From NCBI RefSeq assembly GCF_002735905.1, contig NZ_PEBD01000010.1:1116001-1180000 (forward strand): 64,000 nt of DNA, given 5' to 3'. The translations under genes were made by a program, and so were the position numbers. Below the pieces are notes generated by a model. It did not search any database. It saw nothing but the letters and a program-made list of their open reading frames with translations, and was not told the DNA's origin. Positions 50,769 through 59,482 of the stretch are shown here, in pieces (position 1 is the stretch's first letter; the number at the start of each line of letters is the position of its first letter). The DNA is from Williamsia muralis (GTDB lineage Bacteria > Actinomycetota > Actinomycetes > Mycobacteriales > Mycobacteriaceae).

Positions 50769-51703
50769 CAGACCGCGACGGCCGGTGACAGGGCGCCTTC
50801 GAGGACGGCCCGGCCGGCAGCGGTGATCTCGATGAGCTCCTGTTGGTGCGCTTGCGTCAGCGGCACGAGCGGTGCGCGGACCGGTCCGGCATCGAGACCC
50901 TCCATCGTGACGCCGAACTTCACCATCGACACCGCGTAACCGGGGACCTGGTTACGCAGGCGGACCAACGGGTGGAAGAACTTGCGCAACAGAGCTTCCG
51001 CGAGTTGGTCGTTCCCGGACTCCAGGGCGTTGTAGAACGCCAGCGCGATCTCAGGGGCGAACGCGAAGGTCGCCGAGGAGTACAGGGTGACGCCGATGGC
51101 GCGGTAGGCCTGCTGGGTGATCTCGGCTGTGGGCAGACCGTTGAAGAACAGGAAGTTCTTGCCCGAAGGTGCCAGGGCGTCCTTGACGGCCATCACGATG
51201 CGCGCGACGTTGTCCAGGTCGCCGGTACCGTCTTTGAACCCGATGACGGTGGGCAGCTGCGCCACCTCGACCGCGGCAGCCTCGTTGTAGACGGCCGAAC
51301 CGCGGTTGTAGACGATGAGCGGTAGATCGGTGGCGGCAGCGACGGTGCGGGTGTACTCCACGAGCCCGGCGGGCGGCATCGTCACGAGGTACGGCGGTAG
51401 CAGCAGGATGCCATCGGCGCCCGCGGCCTCGGCGCTACGCGCGAATTCCTGTGCCTGGACCAGCGATCCGCCGGCTCCGGCGAAGACTGGCACCCGTCCG
51501 GCCACGACCTCGACCGCCGTTGCGACGATCTTGCTGAACTCGTCGAGCCCCAGAGCGTGGAATTCGCCTGTACCGCAGGCAACGAAGACGCCACCGGGTC
51601 CCGCGGCGACACCCTTGTCGAGGTGCTCGGCGAGCAGGGTGTAGTCCACATCCCCGGACGGGGTGAACGGGGTGACGGGAAAGAACAGAACTCCGTCGAG
51701 CAT
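50768..51703 (-). CDS. kdgD: 5-dehydro-4-deoxyglucarate dehydratase
   Basis: 311 aa of the DHDPS/NAL aldolase superfamily. It converts 5-dehydro-4-deoxy-D-glucarate to 2,5-dioxovalerate with loss of water and CO2. Schiff-base Lys in VIGFKDGTGD, Tyr in LIVYNRGSAVY, and the substrate loop FVACGTGEFHAL, which distinguishes KdgD from dihydrodipicolinate synthase. FFNGLPTAE is also typical. AAGGAG is 7 nt before ATG 51703. It sits between the dehydrogenase that uses its product and the dehydratase that makes its substrate. Confidence 0.92.
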   Translation of the reverse strand: MLDGVLFFPVTPFTPSGDVDYTLLAEHLDKGVAAGPGGVFVACGTGEFHALGLDEFSKIVATAVEVVAGRVPVFAGAGGSLVQAQEFARSAEAAGADGILLLPPYLVTMPPAGLVEYTRTVAAATDLPLIVYNRGSAVYNEAAAVEVAQLPTVIGFKDGTGDLDNVARIVMAVKDALAPSGKNFLFFNGLPTAEITQQAYRAIGVTLYSSATFAFAPEIALAFYNALESGNDQLAEALLRKFFHPLVRLRNQVPGYAVSMVKFGVTMEGLDAGPVRAPLVPLTQAHQQELIEITAAGRAVLEGALSPAVAV

Positions 51704-51732
51704 CAGATTTCTCCTTGAATGGGTGGGGTTGG

Positions 51733-53349
51733 TCAGTCTTGGACGAGGCGGCCGTCGATGCGGCGCCACAGCTGATCGGGGTTACCGTCGGCGATCGCCG
51801 ACGGTAGCAGTGCGGGTGGGACGTCCTGGTAGGCGACCGGCCGCAGGAACCGCTCGATGGCAAGCGATCCCACGGACGTGGTGCGCGAATCGGACGTCGC
51901 TGGATACGGGCCGCCGTGGACCATGGCGTGGCCGACCTCGACCCCGGTGGGCCAGCCGTTGAACAAGATGCGGCCCGCCTTGAGTTCGAGAACGCTCATC
52001 AGCTCGCCCGCCGCCACGAGGTCGTCGTCGTCGCAGTGCACCGTCGCGGTGAGCTGGCCTTCCAGGCGTGCCGCGACGGCGCGTACCTGGTTCGTGTCAA
52101 CGCATCTGACCACCAGACTGGCCGATCCGAATACTTCCCCCTGCATCACCTCTGATGCCAGGAACGTATCGGCGTCGGTGCTGAAGACAGCGGCGCCGCA
52201 CGTATTCGGCCGGTCGATCGTCGGGGCCTTCGCCTCGGCGGTCGCTGCGGTCGACAACGCCTCGACACCGTCGGCGTAGGACCTCGCGATGCCGGGGGTG
52301 AGCATCGGTGCTGGGGCCGACGCGGCGATCGCGTCGCTCGCAGACCGCACGAAGTCATCCAACGCGGGGCCGTCCACGGCGATGACCAGGCCGGGGTTGG
52401 TGCAGAACTGCCCGGCACCCATGGTCAACGACCCCACGAATGCCTGCCCGAGGTCGGTGCCCCGGTTTTGCAGGGCGGACTCCATGAGGAACACCGGGTT
52501 GACCGAACTCATCTCGGCGTAGACGGGGATGGGCTCGGGCCGGGCTGCGGCGGCAGCGACCAGAGCTGTTCCGCCAGAACGCGATCCGGTGAATCCCACG
52601 GCCTTGATCCTCGGGTCTGTCACCAGACGGGTACCGAGGACCGGTCCCGAGCCGTAGAGAAGCGAGAACGTTCCGGCGGGCATCCCCGTGCGGTCGATTG
52701 CCTCGGTGATGGCGCGACCGACCAGTTCTGACGTACCGGGATGAGCGTCGTGTGCCTTCACGACCACCGGGCAGCCGGCCGCGAGAGCCGAGGCCGTGTC
52801 GCCGCCTGCCACGGAGAACGCGAGCGGGAAGTTGCTGGCGCCGAACACTGCCACCGGTCCGAGGGGGATCTTGCGTTGCCGGATGTCGGCGCGCGGCAAC
52901 GGTGCGCGATCGGGCTGTGCGGGATCGATGCGTGCACCGTTCCAGCCGCCGTCTCGCAGTACGCCTGCGAACAGGCGCAATTGCCCTGCGGTCCTGCCCA
53001 CCTCGCCGGCGATCCTGGGGCGGGGTAGACCCGATTCGGAGCAGGCTCGGTCGACGAGGGTGTCGCCGAGAGATTCGATGTTCTCTGCGATCGCCTCGAG
53101 GAATTCGGCTCGGACGGTGGACGTGGTCGACCGATACCGGTCGAAGGCAGCGGCGGCAGCGGCACAAGCGGCGTCGACGTCATTGTCGGACCCGTAGGAG
53201 TAACCCGGTTCGAGGACGTCGCCGGTCGCCGGGTCGAGTCCGTGCAGGGTGTCGCCCTGTCCGGTGACCAAGGTGCCAGCGATGATCATCTGCCCGGTCA
53301 GAGTGTTCATCTGCGCCTGCGCTGTCGCGCGATCTTCTGTCGTCGTCAT
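51733..53349 (-). CDS. 2,5-dioxovalerate (alpha-ketoglutarate semialdehyde) dehydrogenase
   Basis: 538 aa aldehyde dehydrogenase that finishes the pathway by oxidising 2,5-dioxovalerate to 2-oxoglutarate with NAD(P)+. Nucleophile Cys in GAGQFCTNPGL, general base Glu in VYAEMSSVNP, cofactor loop GFTGSRSGG, Asn in FGASNFPLAF. The overall pattern is that of the aldarate-pathway ALDH group. ATG 53349 has AGGAG 7 nt upstream and gives MTTTEDRATAQ. It is the first gene of the operon with kdgD, the second enolase and LysR. Confidence 0.9.
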   Translation of the reverse strand: MTTTEDRATAQAQMNTLTGQMIIAGTLVTGQGDTLHGLDPATGDVLEPGYSYGSDNDVDAACAAAAAAFDRYRSTTSTVRAEFLEAIAENIESLGDTLVDRACSESGLPRPRIAGEVGRTAGQLRLFAGVLRDGGWNGARIDPAQPDRAPLPRADIRQRKIPLGPVAVFGASNFPLAFSVAGGDTASALAAGCPVVVKAHDAHPGTSELVGRAITEAIDRTGMPAGTFSLLYGSGPVLGTRLVTDPRIKAVGFTGSRSGGTALVAAAAARPEPIPVYAEMSSVNPVFLMESALQNRGTDLGQAFVGSLTMGAGQFCTNPGLVIAVDGPALDDFVRSASDAIAASAPAPMLTPGIARSYADGVEALSTAATAEAKAPTIDRPNTCGAAVFSTDADTFLASEVMQGEVFGSASLVVRCVDTNQVRAVAARLEGQLTATVHCDDDDLVAAGELMSVLELKAGRILFNGWPTGVEVGHAMVHGGPYPATSDSRTTSVGSLAIERFLRPVAYQDVPPALLPSAIADGNPDQLWRRIDGRLVQD

Positions 53350-53487
53350 GTGCCGACTCCTACCTGTTGTGCGTACTTGTTCGGCCATCGCGATCGCGGC
53401 CGACCTGCGTCGTCGACCCAGACCACGCCGCCCAGCGGCAGGCGTGACCTGGGTCATACATCGACCGTAGGCCGCTTATTCATTCAT

Positions 53488-53506
53488 GTCCAAGTCAAAT
53501 GTGGAC
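53488..53506 (+). promoter_or_regulatory. Candidate operator in front of the aldarate operon
   Basis: GTCCA-N9-TGGAC, an inverted repeat 139 bp upstream of the dehydrogenase start, in the 255-bp divergent region shared with the WS/DGAT-like gene. The same half-sites occur in the other promoter of the island (46957-46980) with a different spacing. Binding by the LysR protein encoded in the operon is an inference. Confidence 0.4.
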
Positions 53507-53604
53507 GTGTTCAATAGCTAAGTTGTATCGACCGACGTGGGCGGACGGTTGCGGCCAACAGATGGGCGCCCGATGTGCCCGCGGCGGTGAAGTACGTTCG
53601 TCGG

Positions 53605-54945
53605 ATGGAGCGAATGACACCTGTCGATGCCCAGATGTACTGGATGTCGAGTCGAGTTCCGAACGACCAATTCCTGCTGTTCGCGTTCGACGGTGAGGTG
53701 GGCAACCTCGAGTCGGCCATCGACGACGTGCTCGGGCGCGCGGCGTCGAACGTCGATCTGACCTTGCGGGTCGCCGACCCAGGCTGTGCTTTCGACTACC
53801 CTTACTGGGTTCGCCACGGGGTCCGGCCAGATCACGTCGCAGTGCACCAGTTGCCGCAGCCCAGCTGGTCGGGTTGCCTTGCAGCCGTTCAGGATCTGTT
53901 CGCAGATCAGCTCGACCTCCGCTCCAGCGTGTGGCGTCTGCACGTGTTCGAGGGTGTCGGGGACGTTCCCCGCTGCCAGGGACAAGCGACGGTGGTGGTC
54001 CTGCAGATCGGACACGCCCTCGTCGACGGTCGCCGTGCGACGGGCGTGGCCAGGAGTCTGTTCGTCGATGGCGGAGAACCGCGCCACAGCGCTGCCGCGA
54101 AACCCGAGAGCGGCTACTCGACGGCCCGAGCGGCAACGGTCGCAGCGATCCGGACACCCAAGCAGCTCGGCTCATTGGGCTTGCGCGGGCTGAATGCTGC
54201 TGTGACGCACCGAAGGCTGGTCGCGGACGTGGCCGACGGATCCGTGCCCCCGCAGGCCGATGTGCGGCCGGCGCTGCCCACCAACAACAGGCCGGGGGGT
54301 CGCAGCGAGATTCGGACGCTGGTCCGTGACCGCAACGACTTTCCGGGGCCAACCGTCACCGTAGGAGCGCTCACAGCCATCTCGCTGGGGTTGTCGGAGC
54401 ACCTCGCCGGCCAGGGTGTCGACACCGCCACGCTCGGTGCGGAGCTGACTGTCGCAAAACCAGGAAAACCCCTCGCTCGCAACCACTTCCGGAATGCCGG
54501 TATCGATCTGTTCAGCACCACGCCATCATGGGAACGAAGAACCGAGCAGATCGCCGAGGCGTTGACGCATCGTCGATCACGTGGTGCTCATCCCGCGTTG
54601 CGAGCGGCCGACGAAGCCTTCGCTGCGGTTCCCGCTCCTTTGTTGTACTGGGGAACAACACTATTCGACCCGGCTGCGGTTACACCCATGGTCATCGGGA
54701 ACACGGTGGTGTCGAGCATCAACCGCGGTCCGGCCGACCTGACATTCGGCGGGGCGCCGGTTGCGTTCACCGCCGGCTACCCGGCCCTGTCGCCTGCGAT
54801 GGGCGTCACCCACGGGGTTCACGGAATCGGTGACACGGTGGCGATCAGTGTCAATGCGGCAGAGTCAGCGATCGGCGACATCGACGACTATGTCGAGACA
54901 CTGAGCGCGTCGATCGCCTGGAATCGAATCGTTGCCGGGACGTAG
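53605..54945 (+). CDS. WS/DGAT-like acyltransferase family protein
   Basis: 446 aa. It starts MERMTPVDAQMYWMS, as wax ester synthase/diacylglycerol acyltransferases do, and has the two-domain layout with a C-terminal DUF1298-like half (GNTVVSSINRGPADLTFGG, and YPALSPAMGVTHGVHGIGD). The active-site HHxxxDG motif reads GHALVDG: the second, catalytic His is kept, the first is Gly. Active members esterify acyl-CoA to alcohols or diacylglycerol. This one is less similar than typical Tgs proteins and could have another acceptor. ATG 53605 chosen over 53575; no clear ribosome binding site. Confidence 0.75.
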   Translation: MERMTPVDAQMYWMSSRVPNDQFLLFAFDGEVGNLESAIDDVLGRAASNVDLTLRVADPGCAFDYPYWVRHGVRPDHVAVHQLPQPSWSGCLAAVQDLFADQLDLRSSVWRLHVFEGVGDVPRCQGQATVVVLQIGHALVDGRRATGVARSLFVDGGEPRHSAAAKPESGYSTARAATVAAIRTPKQLGSLGLRGLNAAVTHRRLVADVADGSVPPQADVRPALPTNNRPGGRSEIRTLVRDRNDFPGPTVTVGALTAISLGLSEHLAGQGVDTATLGAELTVAKPGKPLARNHFRNAGIDLFSTTPSWERRTEQIAEALTHRRSRGAHPALRAADEAFAAVPAPLLYWGTTLFDPAAVTPMVIGNTVVSSINRGPADLTFGGAPVAFTAGYPALSPAMGVTHGVHGIGDTVAISVNAAESAIGDIDDYVETLSASIAWNRIVAGT

Positions 54946-54962
54946 CTGGTCGCCGGATGCTA

Positions 54963-55706
54963 CTAGCTGTCGTCGTGGCCGTTCTTGGTGCGCACCAACC
55001 GTTTCGGTAGACGGCCGACCAGTTCTCCCAGTGGCTGCACCGCCTGACCCAGTACCTCCGCCGCGTCGTTGAGCTGGTCCACCGTCAGTTGCAGCTTGCG
55101 GATGTTGGGTGCCAGTTCGCCGATCACCTCGACGAGCTCGGTCAACCGATCCAGCGGCCCACCGGGAGCGATGGTTCGTTCGATGGCCCCGTTCTCGCCG
55201 AGGAGCTGTTCGAGCAACCCCTCTTCGGCAACGAGTCGGTCCATGAAGCCCTCATCCTCGGCGAGGCGGTCGAGCAGACCTCCCGGTGTGGTCAGCTTGG
55301 CCAAGATCCCGTCCTCGGCGAGGAGACGGTCGACCGGTCCACCCCGCGAGAGCAGTCGATCGAGAGGCCCGCCGTCCTCGGTCATCTGATACAGCACGCC
55401 GTCGTCGGACAGCATTCGGTTCACCAGTCCGTCATCGGACACCAGCCGCTCCAGGGGGCCGTCCTTGGCCAGGATGCGGCCCAGTGAACGGTCGTCTTCG
55501 AGGAGCTCGGCCACCTGACCGATCAATTGCAGGGGACTGCGGCCGGGAGGTCCCTGAGACACCCCCATCGCCACCGTGATCTCGTGCTGCACGTTCTCGA
55601 TCGCAATTCGGCTGACCGCCACGCTGGCCTCGACGGCCGACAGGGCCGCCCCCGCGATCGCGAATCCCAACCGGGTCGGAAGTTCGATCACCAATCTGGC
55701 ATCCAT
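54963..55706 (-). CDS. Hypothetical protein with twelve tandem decapeptide repeats
   Basis: 247 aa. Residues 1-71 contain a mildly hydrophobic stretch (TRLGFAIAGAALSAVEASVA). Residues 72-191 are twelve consecutive 10-residue repeats with pattern (D/G/E)G-x-(L/V/I)-(D/E)-(R/Q)-(L/M)-x-x-x, for example DGPLERLVSD, GGPLDRLLSR, EGLLEQLLGE and GGPLDRLTEL, in phase without gaps. Residues 192-247 form a helical tail with a heptad-like VEVIGELAPNIRKLQLTVDQ. I do not recognise a named family; the repeats suggest a regular elongated or helical scaffold. ATG 55706 follows naturally. It lies 40 bp downstream of an HhH-GPD gene on the same strand. Confidence 0.8.
   Translation of the reverse strand: MDARLVIELPTRLGFAIAGAALSAVEASVAVSRIAIENVQHEITVAMGVSQGPPGRSPLQLIGQVAELLEDDRSLGRILAKDGPLERLVSDDGLVNRMLSDDGVLYQMTEDGGPLDRLLSRGGPVDRLLAEDGILAKLTTPGGLLDRLAEDEGFMDRLVAEEGLLEQLLGENGAIERTIAPGGPLDRLTELVEVIGELAPNIRKLQLTVDQLNDAAEVLGQAVQPLGELVGRLPKRLVRTKNGHDDS
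55134..55493 (-). repeat. Twelve in-frame 30-nt coding repeats
   Basis: This stretch encodes residues 72-191 of the protein at 54963-55706. Each 30-nt unit codes for one decapeptide. The units are diverged at DNA level but in register, so they are an old protein repeat, not a recent microsatellite. Confidence 0.8.
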
Positions 55707-55746
55707 GCCGTTCACCCTAAGACGTCCCCTCCACGCCGGTGGCGGA

Positions 55747-56313
55747 TCACCCTGCTTTGGCCTTTGCCTTCTGTTCCTTCTTGAATGCTCGCACCTTCTG
55801 CAGGGATTCCTCGTCCACCACGTCCGCCACCGAGCGGTACCCGGCCTTGCTGTAGTCGCCGACCGCCTTCTGCCAGCCATCAGGAGCGACGCCACATTGC
55901 TTTGCGAGCAGTGCGGTGAAGATCTTGGCTTTCTGGGCGCCGAAACCCGGCAGTTCATTGATGCGTTTGACCAGATCCGGTCCGTCGGCCGCCTCGTTCC
56001 AGATCCGGGCGGTGTCGCCGCCGTACTGCTCCACCACGATGGTGGCCAGGGCCTGCAGACGCGCGGCCATCGACCTGCCGTAGCGGTGGACGGCCGGCGG
56101 AGTGGCACACAGGTCGGCGAACGAGTCGGGCTCGGCGGCGGCGATCGCGGCGGGATCGAGACTGCCGAACCGTTCCCTGACCTTGGCAGGCCCGGCAAAT
56201 GCTCGCTCCATCGGGAACTGCTGGTCCAGCAACATCCCGGCCAGCAGCGCGAAGGAATCGGTACTGAGCAACTCGTCGGCGGACGGGTCACCCGTGATGT
56301 GCAGACTGGTCAT
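55747..56313 (-). CDS. HhH-GPD-type base excision DNA repair protein
   Basis: 188 aa. Helical repair fold with LLAGMLLDQQFPMERAFAGP near the start and the helix-hairpin-helix INELPGFGAQKAKIFTALL near residue 125. The C-terminus is Lys-rich (FKKEQKAKAKAG), suited to DNA contact. The catalytic Asp that normally follows the hairpin in HhH-GPD glycosylases is not evident, so activity should not be assumed. ATG 56313 lies 8 nt after TAGACT, a possible -10 box, so the transcript may be leaderless. Confidence 0.8.
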   Translation of the reverse strand: MTSLHITGDPSADELLSTDSFALLAGMLLDQQFPMERAFAGPAKVRERFGSLDPAAIAAAEPDSFADLCATPPAVHRYGRSMAARLQALATIVVEQYGGDTARIWNEAADGPDLVKRINELPGFGAQKAKIFTALLAKQCGVAPDGWQKAVGDYSKAGYRSVADVVDEESLQKVRAFKKEQKAKAKAG

Positions 56314-56400
56314 GGACACGAAGTCTAGTGCCGGGCACTCAACCCACATCGCCGCGCGCGAGGACCCGTCGCACCGAACCCCGATCACCGGTGACTCGGT

Positions 56401-56827
56401 GGTGATTGAATGCTCGGCAGGGCGGTCCGGGTCGGGGAGAGCGGAGTCGGTCGACACCGTGCGCTGCGACAGCGCCGACCCGTGGTCGCCGGGCCGGCTC
56501 AGGATCGACATCGACGTGTACAACGATGTCGTCTTCCCGCCCGACGGGGCGCGTGGGCCTGTCCTCTACCTCAGTGCGAACAACTCGCGTCCTGGCTTCC
56601 TGCTCGAATACAACGTCGAGGCAACCGTCCGCTGGGTCAACACCACCACCGGAGCGCGCGGGACGACGATCATCCCGGCGCGGGGCCGTTCGGCCAGCTG
56701 GGAAGGTTCCCTGCCGACCGGCCGTGGCCACGTGGCCTACGCCGTCACCCAGAAGATCGGCGCACTCGCCTTCGTGCCCATGGTGAACCCGCAATCGTCG
56801 ACCTGTCGCGGCGCTGCAACGGTGTGA
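56401..56827 (+). CDS. Hypothetical protein resembling a secreted domain but without a signal peptide
   Basis: About 142 aa; not recognised. The body is a beta-rich domain: RLRIDIDVYNDVVFPPDGA, VLYLSANNSRPGFLLEYNVE, ATVRWVNTTTGARGTT, then a final Cys. Such composition is usual for exported mycobacterial proteins, yet no hydrophobic leader can be found upstream in frame. GTG 56401 is a guess; the frame is open further upstream to 56102 but that part is antisense to the repair gene. It may be a remnant that lost its leader. Confidence 0.45.
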
Positions 56828-57027
56828 CCACCTGTCGGGTGGGGCTCTGGAGTTCCCCACCTCGCGGCGGCGCAAACGCTTGCGGCCCAGCTCGCCGGTG
56901 ACCGACTTGTGACCGACTGTCTTTCGGGGACTTGCGAACTCGCCTGACATGACAGGAGTAACGTCAGCTCTTGGCGTATGTCGTCGGCGGTGATTGCCGA
57001 CCGCCGTCCGGAAGGTGGGTACCCCCG

Positions 57028-58509
57028 ATGTCCACAGGTGCAGCCAGTAGATCCAGCCGGCCGGTCGGGGGTGAGGCCCACGTAGCCAAGGTCATCGGTG
57101 TGACCGTCGCCGCAGCCGTCGGCGGATTCCTCTTCGGTTTCGACAGCTCGGTGGTCAACGGCGCTGTCGAATCCATCGGCACACATTTTGAGCTCAACTC
57201 GTTCATGAAGGGCTTCGCGGTCGCCATCGCACTCCTCGGGTGCGCGCTCGGCGCCTGGTTCGCCGGTCGGCTCGCGGACATCTGGGGCCGCAAGAAGGTG
57301 ATGCTGCTCGGCTCCGCGCTGTTCATCGCCTCGTCCATCGGAACAGGGTTGGCGTGGTCGGTCCCAGACCTGTTGATCTGGCGTGTGATCGGCGGCCTCG
57401 GTATCGGCATCGCGTCGGTGATCGCTCCGGCGTACATCGCCGAGATCGCCCCCGCCCGATACCGCGGTGCACTCGGATCCCTTCAGCAGCTGGCCATCAC
57501 CATGGGCATCTTCGTCGCACTGCTGTCGGATGCGCTGCTCGCCGACAGCGCCGGTAGCGCATCGAGCGATCTATGGTTCGGTATCGAGGCGTGGCGCTGG
57601 ATGTTCATGGTCGGTGTCATCCCCGCCATCGTCTACGGTGTTCTGGCCCTGCTCATCCCGGAATCACCCCGCTATCTGGTGGGTAGCAATCTGGACGAGG
57701 AGGCAGCCCGCATTCTCACCGAGGTCACGGGCGAGGCCAACCCACTCGAACGTGTCAAAGAGATCCGGTTGACCCTCAAACGCGAATCCAATGTGTCGAT
57801 CAAGGACATCCGCGGACCTTCGTTTGGCCTGCATCCCCTTGTCTGGGTGGGTATCTGGATCGCGGTGCTGCAGCAGTTCGTCGGCATCAACGCAATCTTC
57901 TACTACTCCACAACGCTGTGGCAGTCCGTCGGATTCAGTGAGAGCGAGTCGTTCAAGACGTCGGTGATCACAGCTGTCGTCAACGTGGTGATGACCTTCG
58001 GCGCGATCCTGTTCGTCGACCGTATCGGCCGCCGCAAGCTCCTGCTGATCGGCTCGGTCGGCATGGCCATCGGTCTCATACTGGCGTGTGCGGCCTTCAC
58101 TCAGCAGCAGGGCTCGGGCGACGACATCACCCTCCCGGACAACTGGGGAGTGGTCGCCCTGATCGGCGCCAACCTGTTCGTGGTCGCGTTCGCTGCCACA
58201 TGGGGCCCGGTCATGTGGGTGATGCTGGGGGAGATGTTCCCCAACCGGATCCGCGGTGTGGCGCTCGGTGTGTGCACCGGTGTGAACTGGCTCGCGAACT
58301 TCACCATCTCGCTGCTCTTCCCAGAACTGAACTCGCGCCTCGGCCTGGCATGGATCTACGGGTTCTTCGCGTTCTGCGCGATCGTGTCGTACTTCTACGT
58401 GCACTTCAAGGTTCCCGAGACCAAGGGTATGGAACTCGAGGACATGGACACTCTCGGCGACGTCGAGGCCGCACTCAAGGTCGAAAAGGCCGCGGCCAAA
58501 GAGAAATAG
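57028..58509 (+). CDS. Sugar porter family MFS transporter
   Basis: 493 aa with twelve membrane segments. Sugar-porter signatures are all present: GFLFGFDSSVVNGA in TM1, GRLADIWGRKK between TM2 and TM3, RVIGGLGIGIASVIAPAYIAE, PESPRYLV at the end of TM6, QQFVGINAIFYYS in TM7, and VPETKG after TM12. It is most likely a proton-driven importer of a hexose, pentose or inositol. ATG 57028 gives a short polar N-terminus; an upstream GTG-type extension is less likely. It lies alone and converges on the enoyl-CoA hydratase gene. Confidence 0.93.
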   Translation: MSTGAASRSSRPVGGEAHVAKVIGVTVAAAVGGFLFGFDSSVVNGAVESIGTHFELNSFMKGFAVAIALLGCALGAWFAGRLADIWGRKKVMLLGSALFIASSIGTGLAWSVPDLLIWRVIGGLGIGIASVIAPAYIAEIAPARYRGALGSLQQLAITMGIFVALLSDALLADSAGSASSDLWFGIEAWRWMFMVGVIPAIVYGVLALLIPESPRYLVGSNLDEEAARILTEVTGEANPLERVKEIRLTLKRESNVSIKDIRGPSFGLHPLVWVGIWIAVLQQFVGINAIFYYSTTLWQSVGFSESESFKTSVITAVVNVVMTFGAILFVDRIGRRKLLLIGSVGMAIGLILACAAFTQQQGSGDDITLPDNWGVVALIGANLFVVAFAATWGPVMWVMLGEMFPNRIRGVALGVCTGVNWLANFTISLLFPELNSRLGLAWIYGFFAFCAIVSYFYVHFKVPETKGMELEDMDTLGDVEAALKVEKAAAKEK

Positions 58510-58511
58510 CG

Positions 58512-59321
58512 CTAGAGCGAATCGGTGAACAGCGGCGGCCGTCCCTCTTTTCGGGCGGCCGTCGCTTCTTGGAAGTTGGCGGTCAGCAACCGGACGTAGA
58601 GCTGGCCGAGACCTTCGGCCTGCATGTGCGCGTCGAGGCTCGAGGCCTCCATGCCCGACCACAGCGTCCTCTTGGTCAGTTCGATTCCCGGGCGCGACAA
58701 TTCGGCGATCCGGTCAGCGACGCGGCAGCACTCGTCGAGCAGGTCGGCGTCGGGAACAGTTCGTGATACCAGCCCGATCCGGGCGGCTTCGTCGGCGTGG
58801 ACATCCCATCCGGTCAGCATCATCTCCGCGGCATGTGAGCTGCCGACGGCTCGCGGCAACAGGTAACTCAAACCCAACTCGCTTGCGGTGAGCCCGTTGT
58901 TGATACCCGCTGCACGAAAATAGGCCGCAGCGCCCGCGATGCGGATGTCGCATGCCAGCGCCAGACAAAGCCCGCCACCGATCGCGGCGCCGTTGACGGC
59001 GGCGATCACCGGCTGATGCATGCGGCGGATCGCCTTGATCGTCTCGTCGAGCAGCTCCAAGGAACGAAGCGCGATCGTGGGGGCGGTCAGCCCGTCGATG
59101 CCGGGTATCTTGCCCGCCGACTTCTGGTCGGCGCCAGAACTGAATCCGCGTCCGGCGCCGGTGATGATGACCGCTCGGACCGCGTTGTCCGCACTGATCT
59201 CCTCGAGTATTTCCTTGAAGGGCAGCATGACGTCAAAAGCCATGGCATTCATGCGTTCTGGGCGATCCAAGGTCACCAGGGCAATGTGTTCGCGGGGATG
59301 ATCCACCCGGACATACGACAT
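58512..59321 (-). CDS. Enoyl-CoA hydratase/isomerase family protein
   Basis: 269 aa crotonase fold. VTLDRPERMNAM at the start, oxyanion-hole segment GRGFSSGADQKS, CoA-binding INGAAIGGGLCLALACDIRIA-type region (here VNGAAIGGGLCLALACDIR). The active-site loop reads NGLTASELGLSYLLPRAVG, with one Glu (ASELG) clearly placed and the second not obvious, as in several mycobacterial EchA proteins. It may act on acyl-CoA in beta-oxidation or on a side substrate. ATG 59321 starts MSYVRVDHPREHIA. Confidence 0.88.
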   Translation of the reverse strand: MSYVRVDHPREHIALVTLDRPERMNAMAFDVMLPFKEILEEISADNAVRAVIITGAGRGFSSGADQKSAGKIPGIDGLTAPTIALRSLELLDETIKAIRRMHQPVIAAVNGAAIGGGLCLALACDIRIAGAAAYFRAAGINNGLTASELGLSYLLPRAVGSSHAAEMMLTGWDVHADEAARIGLVSRTVPDADLLDECCRVADRIAELSRPGIELTKRTLWSGMEASSLDAHMQAEGLGQLYVRLLTANFQEATAARKEGRPPLFTDSL

Positions 59322-59482
59322 TTCGCCATCGTGACACGAGCGGCGTTCCCTGAGGTGCGAATCAGGGAAGTCGGCCACAAAGATCAGGGTCGATCCCCGA
59401 TGGCAGGGGCGCTCGACGTCCATACATTGGGACAGGTGAGAGCGGCTCGGTGTCGCTGGGGGACTGAACAGAAAGGAATGAC

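Noticed and set aside
55134-55493. Regular 30-nt periodicity that might suggest a CRISPR array
   Set aside because: Units are contiguous, diverged and in frame, with no unique spacers between conserved repeats; it is a coding repeat.
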